Program-made: the position numbers and the translations under genes
From: Candidatus Eiseniibacteriota bacterium
Lineage (GTDB): Bacteria; Eisenbacteria; RBG-16-71-46
Assembly: GCA_021414165.1 (NCBI GenBank)
Contig: JAIOPA010000246.1
Coordinates: 1-7,097, forward strand
Direction: 5' to 3'
Length of the DNA stretch: 7,097 bases
In this document: positions 1-6,048 of the stretch, one piece after another
Layout of the letters: each line of letters begins with the position of its first letter
Numbering within the stretch: position 1 is the first letter of the stretch
The notes under the pieces: generated by a model
Seen by the model: only the letters and a program-made list of their open reading frames with translations
Databases searched by the model: none
What the model was told of the DNA's origin: nothing

Positions 1-1001
1 CCGAGGAGGGCCTCTACGCCGTGCTGTTCGATGGCGACTTCGTGGTGAGCGATGGCCCGCGCGTGGCGGGCGAGCGGTTGCCGCAGGTGGTGGGCAACGC
101 GCGGCTCAAGAAGGGCGTGATCGAGTTCGACTTCGCGAACCAGTCCGAGGTGCAGAAGCGCGCCGCGACCACACAGCCGCTCTATTGGACCTATCGCATC
201 CACGCCGAGGCCAAGAACAACCTGCGCTGGCGTACGGCCGATGCAGACATGGAGTTCGACGCCGACCTCGACCTGCAGCAGACGCCGGACTCGTTGCTCA
301 TCTATGGCGAGATGCATGCGCTGCGCGGTCAGTACTGGTTCCTGTCGAACCGCTTCCGCGTCTTGAACGCCGACCTCACGTTCGACAACCAACAGGGCGT
401 CGACCCGCTGCTCGACATCGCCGCCGAGACTCGCATCCCGTCCGCGCCGGGCGCGCCGCTCGAGACGATCACTGCCCAGCTCACCGGACGCTCCAGTAAG
501 CCGGTCATCGCACTCACCAGTTCGGCGAACTCCGACCAGCGCACCATCCTCGCGGCACTCACGGTGGGCTCGGTCACCGATGAGCGCGGTACGGTCTCGG
601 TGCAGAGCCCGCTCGACAACTATGTGACCCGGCAGCTGAATGCCCAGCTCTCCGAGAACCTGTCGGCGTTCTTCGCCGGCCGGATCAGCGAGTGGGAGGT
701 CCGCCGCGATCGCGGCGGCCTGTTCTCGGGCGAGGGTGGCATCGTGGTGGGCGTGGGCTCGCAGGTGACCGACAATCTGGCGTTCCGATACCGGCAACGC
801 CTGCCCGGCAACGAGCGCCCGGTCAACACCGGGCGGCTGGACCCCACCGACCTGTTCGACCAGAACGTCGAGGCCGAGTACCGCGTGATTCGGTTCATCT
901 TCCTGACCAGTGGCTTCTCGCGCCGGCGGGGGCTGCCGACGAGCGCGGCGCAGACCAATACCGACTACAACGTGAACCTCAAGGCGCGCTGGGAGTACTG
1001 A
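1..1001 (+). CDS. TamB-like (DUF490) translocation/assembly module protein, C-terminal part (5' end outside window)
   Basis: The frame is open from base 3 to the TGA at 999-1001, so this is the 3' end of a longer gene. TamB proteins are anchored in the inner membrane, span the periplasm as a long beta-taco and work with an Omp85 partner (TamA) in outer-membrane protein insertion or lipid transport. Numbering residues from the GTG at 21, the TamB C-terminal domain signature is visible: an NNLRWR...DMEFDADL stretch (66-83), then YGEMHALRGQYWFLSNRFRV (95-114), then a DLTFDNQ...DPLLDIAAET segment (118-137), a QLTGRSSKPVIALTSS strand pair (153-168) and RTILAALTVG (174-183). The final ~100 residues are beta-rich (LAFRYRQRLPG, VEAEYRVIRFIF) and end in an aromatic residue (RWEY), as TamB tails do. 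The next gene encodes an Omp85-type barrel, which supports the role. The family call is firm; the exact substrate is unknown. Confidence 0.85.
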   Translation, partial: EEGLYAVLFDGDFVVSDGPRVAGERLPQVVGNARLKKGVIEFDFANQSEVQKRAATTQPLYWTYRIHAEAKNNLRWRTADADMEFDADLDLQQTPDSLLIYGEMHALRGQYWFLSNRFRVLNADLTFDNQQGVDPLLDIAAETRIPSAPGAPLETITAQLTGRSSKPVIALTSSANSDQRTILAALTVGSVTDERGTVSVQSPLDNYVTRQLNAQLSENLSAFFAGRISEWEVRRDRGGLFSGEGGIVVGVGSQVTDNLAFRYRQRLPGNERPVNTGRLDPTDLFDQNVEAEYRVIRFIFLTSGFSRRRGLPTSAAQTNTDYNVNLKARWEY

Positions 1002-1022
1002 GCGGCGCGCCCGTGGGGCAAG

Positions 1023-1052
1023 GGAACGCGAACGGCGGGACCGGTGTAAAGT
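1023..1052 (+). promoter_or_regulatory. Weak candidate ECF/sigma-E-like promoter
   Basis: GGAAC at 1023-1027 resembles the -35 core of ECF (sigma-E type) promoters. GTAAAG begins at 1046, 23 bp downstream start to start, which is compatible with the spacing of that class. The TAAAGT at 1047-1052 also matches 4 of 6 bases of a housekeeping -10 box, but no TTGACA-like -35 is present at the right distance. The position, about 50 bp upstream of the ATG of an outer-membrane biogenesis gene, is sensible. In GC-rich DNA such short matches are common, so this is tentative. Confidence 0.2.
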
Positions 1053-1088
1053 AATGGGGCCGCAACCTGGCGCGGCCGACCCGGGAAG

Positions 1089-1094
1089 AAAGGA
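1089..1094 (+). promoter_or_regulatory. Ribosome binding site for the 1061-residue protein
   Basis: AAAGGA lies 8 nt before the ATG at 1103, inside a purine run (GGGAAGAAAGGA, 1083-1094). It is the strongest Shine-Dalgarno-like site in the window. It fixes this start, which is also the one that gives an N-terminal signal sequence. Confidence 0.75.
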
Positions 1095-1102
1095 CCTGTA
1101 GG

Positions 1103-4100
1103 ATGACTCAGCGCTGGAGGAGCCTCGTCGCGACGGGGCTCGTGCTGGCTGGATGCGTGTGGGCGGGTGTGGCCGAGGCGCAGTACTTCGGCCAGAACAA
1201 GGTGCAGTACCGCGGCCACGACTGGCATTCCATCCGCTCCGACCACTTCGAGGTCTATTTCGACTCGGGGGCCGACAGTCTGGCCATGCGCACGCTCGAT
1301 CTGGCCGAGAAGGCGCAGGCGGTGTTCAGCCAGCGCACCGGCCGCGAGTTGTCGAAGCGCATCCCGATCATCCTGTACGCGTCGCATCATGAGTTCGCGC
1401 AGACGAACATCACCAGCGATCTCATCGACGGGTCCACGGGTGGCTTCACCGAAGCGCTGCGCGACCGCGTCGTGGTGCCGTTCTCGGGTTCGTACGAGGA
1501 CTTCCGGCATGTGCTCGTGCACGAGCTGGTGCACGCGTTCCAGTTCGACATCTTCTACAACTCGCCCAATGTGTCACTGCTCTCGGGGCAGGGGCTGTTC
1601 AACGTGCCGCTCTGGTTCGCCGAGGGCATGGCCGAGTACCTGTCGCTCGGCATGGAGCCCAACGCCGAGATGTACGTGCGCGACGGCACGATCACCGGCT
1701 ACCTGCCGCCGCTCGAGTGGGCGGGTGGCTACCTCGTGTACAAGATGGGCCAGAGCGCGATCGAGTACCTGATCCTGCAGTATGGTGAGGAGCGCTTCCG
1801 CGAGGTGCTGCGCCGGATGCGGCAGATGCACAACTTCGACCGGGCGTTCCAGCGCACGTACGGCATGACGCCGCAGCGCTTCGACGAGTTGTGGCGCGAG
1901 AACCTGCGCCGCAAGTACTGGCCGACCGTGGCGGAGCTGGATCACCCGGATAAGTTCGCGCGCCAGCTCACCGACCACCGGCGCGATGAGAGCGTGCTCA
2001 ACTTCTGGCCGTCGGTCTCGCCGCAGGGCGACCGCATCGCCTACTTCAGCGATCGCCGCCAGTACAACGACGTCTACGTGATGTCGGCGTACGACGGCAA
2101 GGTGCTGCAGCGGTTGGTGCGCGCCGAGCGCAGCCCGCAGTTCGAGGCGATCCCGCTGCTGCGGACCTCGATCACGTGGTCGCCCGATGGCTCGCGGCTG
2201 GCGCTCATCGCCGGCAGCAATGGCCGCGACCAGCTGTACGTGGTGAGTGCCCAGGACGGCAAGTTGCTCGACAAGTTCGACATCCCGGCCGGCGAACTGT
2301 CGTTCCCGGCGTGGTCGCCGGTCTCGGACTCCATCGTCGTCTCGGGGCTCGCGAACGGCCGTTCCGATCTGTACCTGGTCGATACGGGCACGCACGAGGT
2401 GAAGCGGCTCACCGACGACGCCTGGGACGAGAAGGAGCCGTCGTGGTCGCCCGACGGCCGGTGGCTCGCATTCGCCTCGGACCGCTTGGCGCCCGTGGTG
2501 CTGCACACGACCAAGCATCCCGATGGTTTCGGCCGGTACGGCCTCTACCGCATGGAGCTCGAGACCAACCTCATCTACTTCATGCTCGACACCTCGGGCG
2601 AGGATCACGCCCCGGCGTGGTCGCCCGACGGCCGCCATCTGGCGTTCATCACCGACCGGAGCGGCGCCCCGAACCTGGCCCTGTTCGATCTGGCCGACAG
2701 CACGATCACGCAGCTCACCGACCTGACCGGTGGCGTCATGTCGCTGTCGTGGTCGCGCGTCAACGACCGCCTGGTGTTCGCGGCGTTCGACCGGGGTGGT
2801 TACGACATCTTCGCCGTGCAGGAGCCGCTGTCGTCGCCGGCGGTGCTGGCGCGGCTCAAGAAGAACGTGCCCGATGCCGTGGCCTCTGCGCTCATCACCC
2901 GGGATCCGCTGCCAGACCGCCCGCACGCCCCGCGCGGGCGAGGCGCGCTCCTGGGGAGCTGGCCCGACAGCACGAGCACGCCGGATACGACGCAGTCGAT
3001 GGGGGCACGTGGACAGGGCGGCTTCCGGAACGGGCGGGGCGCTTCTGAGGAGACCATGCCGTTCAGCGGGAACGGCGTGTTGAACTCCTTCGGCGGCTAC
3101 CCGATGCCGCTGCCCGATCTGGCCGAGGCGGATACCACCAAGAAGAAGCGCCCGGTACTCACGCCCTTGCTCGAGCGCGGCGGGCCGTTCGCGCTTGCCG
3201 ACAGCGTGCTCGGCCAGAAGCCGCAGCGCTATCGCTGGAGACTGGCGCCCGAGGCGGTGCAGGTCGGTGCGTTGGCCGCGAGCAGCTACGGCTTCGCGGG
3301 CTCCACGCAGGCGGTGTTCAGTGACTTCCTGGGCGATCACAGCCTGTACCTGGCGGGTGACGTGTTCTCGAACTCGATCCAGGACCTGAACCTGCTGGCC
3401 ATGTACAGCGTGCTGCCGCACCGGCTGGACTGGACCGTGGGCGGGTTCCACTTCAAGAACTACTACCAGTCGCGCGTCACCACGCTCGGCGAGCAGTTGA
3501 ACGGTGCCAAGCTGTTCTCGGAGCGCTCCTTCGGCGCGCTCGCGGGCGTGAGCTACCCGTTCAGCCGGTTCCGGCGCGTGGAACTGCAGGGCACGCAGAT
3601 GTTCGTGGACGAGCAGTTCTATCGCGAGGAGCCAGATGGCCGCTTCACGCGCACGAACCGCGAGTACCGCTCGGTCACCTCGCCGTCGCTGTCGCTGGTC
3701 GCCGACAACTCGCTGTTCGGCGAGTTCGGGCCGGTGAATGGCCGGCGCTGGAACCTCACGTACAGCCCGGCGTTCGCGATCTTCCCCAAGAGCCTCGCGT
3801 ACCACACGATCTCGCTCGACCGTCGCAGCTACGTCGATCTGTCGCACGGCTACACGTTCGCGACGCGCCTGCTCGCGGGCACGAGCAATGGCCGTGATCC
3901 GCAGTCGTTCCGCGTGGGTGGCTTCTCGACACTGCGCGGCTACCCGGACTTCGACCTCGTGGGCACGAACGTCATGCTCGCCAATGTCGAGCTGCGGTTC
4001 CCGTTCATCGAGAACCTGGGCATCGTGGGTCCGCTGCCGATCGGCAACTTCCGCATGCGCGGTGCGATCTTCGCGGACATCGGCACCGTGTGGAGTGGCG

Positions 4101-4288
4101 ACACCAAGCCGCGCTTCTGGCGCATCGAGGAGGCGGGCCGGCATCTGCGCGATCCGTACTTCGGCTTCGGCACGGGCATCCGCACCTGGATGCTGGGGCT
4201 GCCCATGAAGCTCGATGTGGCGTGGGCGGGTGATGGCCGCGACACCAAGCGGCCGCGCTGGCACTTCTCGATCGGACCCGAGTTCTGA
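1103..4288 (+). CDS. Exported gluzincin metallopeptidase / TolB-like propeller / Omp85 (BamA-TamA type) barrel fusion
   Basis: This is a 1061-residue outer-membrane protein. Residues 1-26 form a signal sequence: basic n-region, hydrophobic core and AEA before Q27, with a competing lipobox LAGC ending at C18. Residues ~38-275 look like a peptidase-MA-type zinc domain: H140-E141-L-V-H144, then WFAEGMAEY with E174 as probable third zinc ligand 30 residues later. The YGMTPQRFDELW segment (253-264) is typical of the end of such domains. Residues ~298-576 hold six PD40/WD40-like repeats with 'WSPDG'-type cores (W359, W404, W448, W506, W550; first at F301-W302), as in the TolB propeller. Residues ~590-700 are a Pro/Gly/Ser/Thr-rich linker. 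Residues ~705-1061 are an Omp85 barrel with the hallmark LRGY (944-947) and a C-terminal Phe. No POTRA domain is seen. By Omp85 topology the N-terminal domains should be periplasmic. The tamB-like neighbour suggests a role in outer-membrane assembly or export; the proteolytic substrate is unknown. Confidence 0.88.
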   Translation: MTQRWRSLVATGLVLAGCVWAGVAEAQYFGQNKVQYRGHDWHSIRSDHFEVYFDSGADSLAMRTLDLAEKAQAVFSQRTGRELSKRIPIILYASHHEFAQTNITSDLIDGSTGGFTEALRDRVVVPFSGSYEDFRHVLVHELVHAFQFDIFYNSPNVSLLSGQGLFNVPLWFAEGMAEYLSLGMEPNAEMYVRDGTITGYLPPLEWAGGYLVYKMGQSAIEYLILQYGEERFREVLRRMRQMHNFDRAFQRTYGMTPQRFDELWRENLRRKYWPTVAELDHPDKFARQLTDHRRDESVLNFWPSVSPQGDRIAYFSDRRQYNDVYVMSAYDGKVLQRLVRAERSPQFEAIPLLRTSITWSPDGSRLALIAGSNGRDQLYVVSAQDGKLLDKFDIPAGELSFPAWSPVSDSIVVSGLANGRSDLYLVDTGTHEVKRLTDDAWDEKEPSWSPDGRWLAFASDRLAPVVLHTTKHPDGFGRYGLYRMELETNLIYFMLDTSGEDHAPAWSPDGRHLAFITDRSGAPNLALFDLADSTITQLTDLTGGVMSLSWSRVNDRLVFAAFDRGGYDIFAVQEPLSSPAVLARLKKNVPDAVASALITRDPLPDRPHAPRGRGALLGSWPDSTSTPDTTQSMGARGQGGFRNGRGASEETMPFSGNGVLNSFGGYPMPLPDLAEADTTKKKRPVLTPLLERGGPFALADSVLGQKPQRYRWRLAPEAVQVGALAASSYGFAGSTQAVFSDFLGDHSLYLAGDVFSNSIQDLNLLAMYSVLPHRLDWTVGGFHFKNYYQSRVTTLGEQLNGAKLFSERSFGALAGVSYPFSRFRRVELQGTQMFVDEQFYREEPDGRFTRTNREYRSVTSPSLSLVADNSLFGEFGPVNGRRWNLTYSPAFAIFPKSLAYHTISLDRRSYVDLSHGYTFATRLLAGTSNGRDPQSFRVGGFSTLRGYPDFDLVGTNVMLANVELRFPFIENLGIVGPLPIGNFRMRGAIFADIGTVWSGDTKPRFWRIEEAGRHLRDPYFGFGTGIRTWMLGLPMKLDVAWAGDGRDTKRPRWHFSIGPEF

Positions 4289-4302
4289 CGCCTCCCGACC
4301 GC

Positions 4303-6048
4303 ATGCCCGGACACGCAGAGGGCGCGCCGCAGCAGCCTGCGGCGCGCCTTCCGCTGCCCACCGCCACGGCCGATCGGCTGGACCCCGGCGAGGTGCCGGG
4401 CTTCACCACGCCCGAGTGGGCGAAGCACGCGGTCTGGTACCAGGTCATGGTGGACCGCTTCCGGCGCAGCGCGCAGGCCCCCGCGCGCGAGCGGCTCACG
4501 CCGTGGCGACGGCAGTGGTCGGCGCGCAGCGAGTGGGAGTCCATGGACGACCGGGCCTTCTACCGCAACCAGGTCTGGGACCGGCAATGTGGTGGCGACC
4601 TGCGCGGACTCGCTGAGGCGATCCCGTACCTGCAGGCGCTGGGCGTGAACGCGCTCTACCTGATCCCGGTGTTCCAGGCCGAGAGCGCACACAAGTACAA
4701 CGCCACGAACTACCTGCACATCGATGAGCGCTATGGCGTGGGCGCGCCGTATGGCGAGACCGAGGCGCGCGAGGACCTGCTCGACCCTTCCACCTGGACG
4801 TTCGATGCCAATGACCGCGAGTTCCTGAGTGTGCTGCGCGAGCTGAAGCGCGCAGGCTTCCGCGTGGTGCTCGATGGTGTGTTCAATCATGTGGGCACCC
4901 GGCACCCGGCGTTCCGCGATGTGCGTGAGCGCGGCGAGTCGAGCCCGTATGCCGATTGGTTCGAGATCAAGTCGTGGTCGCCATTCGCGTACCAGGGCTG
5001 GGCCGAGCATGGCTCGTTGCCGCAGTTCCAGAAGGACGAGGCGCACGGCATCGCGAGCGCATCGTTGCGCGAGCATCTGTTCGCGGTCACCCGGCGCTGG
5101 CTCGATCCCGATGGCGATGGTGATCCGTCCGATGGCATCGATGGCTGGCGGCTCGATGTGCCGAACGAGGTCCCGATCGCGTTCTGGCGTGAATGGCGCG
5201 CGTTCGTGAAGTCGATCAATCCCGACGCCTACATCACGGGCGAGATCTGGAAGCCGGCCATGCCGTGGTTGCAGGGCGACACGTTCGATGCGGTCATGAA
5301 CTACGAGTTCGCCGCGCCCGTGGTGGCGTGGGTGTTCGATCGCGCGCAGCGGATCCGTGCGAGTGAGCTCGATCGGCGATTGGCGGTGGTGCGCCGCCGG
5401 CATCCGAGCGAGGCCACCTACGTCATGCAGAACCTGCTCGACAGCCACGACACCGACCGCGCCGTGAGCATGGCCGCGAATCCCGATCGCACGTACAACC
5501 AGAAGAACCGCACGCAGGACGTGCCGTCGTACGATGCCTCGCGGCCGCGGCCCGAGCACTACCGGCGGCTGCGGCTCGCGGCACTGATCCAGATGACCTA
5601 CGTGGGCGCCCCCATGCTTTGGTACGGCACCGAGGTGGGCATGTGGGGCGCGGGCGATCCCGACAACCGCAAGCCCATGCTGTGGCCCGATCACGAGCCG
5701 TACGACGCGCCGCACGAGAACCATATCGACGAAGAGCTACTGGCGTGGTTCCAGCGCGCGATCGCATTGCGCCGCGCACACGAGGCGCTGCGCACCGGTG
5801 AGTTCCGCACCGTGCTCACCGACGATGCGCGCGAGGTGTGGGCGTTCGTGCGCCGGGGCGCGCGCGAGGAACTGCTCGCGGTGTTCAGCATGCACGAGCG
5901 CCCGCAGCGCGTGCCGCTGCCGCTCGACCTGGGCGGCGGTTGGAGACCCGTGTTCGGCGAAGCCCCCGACGGGCTGGCCGATGCGTTCCCCGATGTGGCG
6001 ATCGCGGGCATCTCGGGCCGCGTCTGGGTGCGGGAGCGGGCACGATGA
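4303..6048 (+). CDS. GH13 alpha-amylase-family glycoside hydrolase (maltodextrin-active, cyclomaltodextrinase/neopullulanase-like)
   Basis: This enzyme should act on alpha-glucosidic bonds of starch- or glycogen-derived glucans. The (beta/alpha)8 barrel begins at HAVWYQVMVDRF (42-53). All four GH13 regions are present: DGVFNH (191-196), GWRLD with nucleophile D285, acid/base E314 in ITGEIW, and SHD with D383 as the third catalytic Asp. The beta8 segment YVGAPMLWYGTEVGMWGAGD (433-452) and DNRKPMLW follow, then a C-terminal beta domain. An Asp/Gly-rich loop, DPDGDGDPSDGID (268-280), precedes region II. There is no signal peptide, so a cytoplasmic location is likely, and no N-terminal CBM34-like domain, so the protein is short for a neopullulanase. 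The start is uncertain: ATG 4303 lacks a Shine-Dalgarno site and its first codons form a hairpin; GTG 4393 is an in-frame alternative that keeps the whole barrel. The stop overlaps malQ, so the two genes are probably co-translated. The exact specificity is not resolved. Confidence 0.9.
   Translation: MPGHAEGAPQQPAARLPLPTATADRLDPGEVPGFTTPEWAKHAVWYQVMVDRFRRSAQAPARERLTPWRRQWSARSEWESMDDRAFYRNQVWDRQCGGDLRGLAEAIPYLQALGVNALYLIPVFQAESAHKYNATNYLHIDERYGVGAPYGETEAREDLLDPSTWTFDANDREFLSVLRELKRAGFRVVLDGVFNHVGTRHPAFRDVRERGESSPYADWFEIKSWSPFAYQGWAEHGSLPQFQKDEAHGIASASLREHLFAVTRRWLDPDGDGDPSDGIDGWRLDVPNEVPIAFWREWRAFVKSINPDAYITGEIWKPAMPWLQGDTFDAVMNYEFAAPVVAWVFDRAQRIRASELDRRLAVVRRRHPSEATYVMQNLLDSHDTDRAVSMAANPDRTYNQKNRTQDVPSYDASRPRPEHYRRLRLAALIQMTYVGAPMLWYGTEVGMWGAGDPDNRKPMLWPDHEPYDAPHENHIDEELLAWFQRAIALRRAHEALRTGEFRTVLTDDAREVWAFVRRGAREELLAVFSMHERPQRVPLPLDLGGGWRPVFGEAPDGLADAFPDVAIAGISGRVWVRERAR
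4321..4348 (+). terminator. Perfect GC-rich hairpin, probable terminator after the Omp85 fusion gene
   Basis: GGCGCGCCGCAG (4321-4332) and CTGCGGCGCGCC (4337-4348) are exact reverse complements with a 4-nt loop (CAGC). Flanking A4319-T4350 and a G-T pair could extend the stem to 14. It starts 32 nt after the stop at 4288, a usual place for an intrinsic terminator, but only TT follows instead of a long T-run. It lies within codons 7-16 of the open frame beginning at the ATG at 4303, so it either marks that ATG as wrong or acts as an attenuator or RNA-structure element in the GH13 leader. Confidence 0.5.
6032..6036 (+). promoter_or_regulatory. Ribosome binding site for malQ inside the end of the GH13 gene
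   Basis: GGGAG lies 8 nt before the ATG at 6045, within the last codons of the GH13 gene. Together with the ATGA stop/start overlap it supports 6045 as the malQ start and suggests translational coupling. Confidence 0.6.

Larger units (their letters stand above)
1002..1102 (+). other. Intergenic spacer between the tamB-like gene and the peptidase-propeller-barrel gene
   Basis: This 101-bp gap contains no convincing terminator after the tamB-like stop. A GGCGCGCC palindrome sits just after the stop (1004-1011) but has no U-tract. A short inverted repeat (GGCCGC 1058-1063 with GCGGCC 1072-1077, 8-nt loop) lies in the leader ahead of the ribosome binding site. The only AT-leaning patch is around 1045-1055. 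With no clear terminator, read-through from the tamB-like gene into the next gene is plausible. Confidence 0.5.

Noticed and set aside
21..23. GTG at 21 as a true start of the TamB-like gene
   Set aside because: The frame is open further upstream to the window edge (EEGLYA...) and the protein would be far too short for the family; the gene continues to the left.
1058..1077. Short inverted repeat GGCCGC/GCGGCC in the leader as a terminator or riboswitch
   Set aside because: A 6-bp stem with an 8-nt loop and no T-run is unremarkable in this base composition, and no riboswitch-like conserved core is visible.
1574..4264. Very long antisense open frame (896 codons) opposite the Omp85 fusion gene
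   Set aside because: Its translation is rich in Arg, Ala, His and Glu with no recognisable domain, and it mirrors a gene with several confirmed domains. Long antisense frames without stops are expected opposite GC-rich coding DNA.
5110..5148. Repeated GATGG units suggesting a DNA repeat
   Set aside because: They encode the DGDGDPSDGIDG loop of the GH13 enzyme; the repetition follows from alternating Asp and Gly codons.
3940..5724. Antisense open frame of 594 codons spanning the end of the fusion gene and most of the GH13 gene
   Set aside because: It crosses two real genes and the hairpin, has the same biased composition and no motif, so it is a shadow frame.
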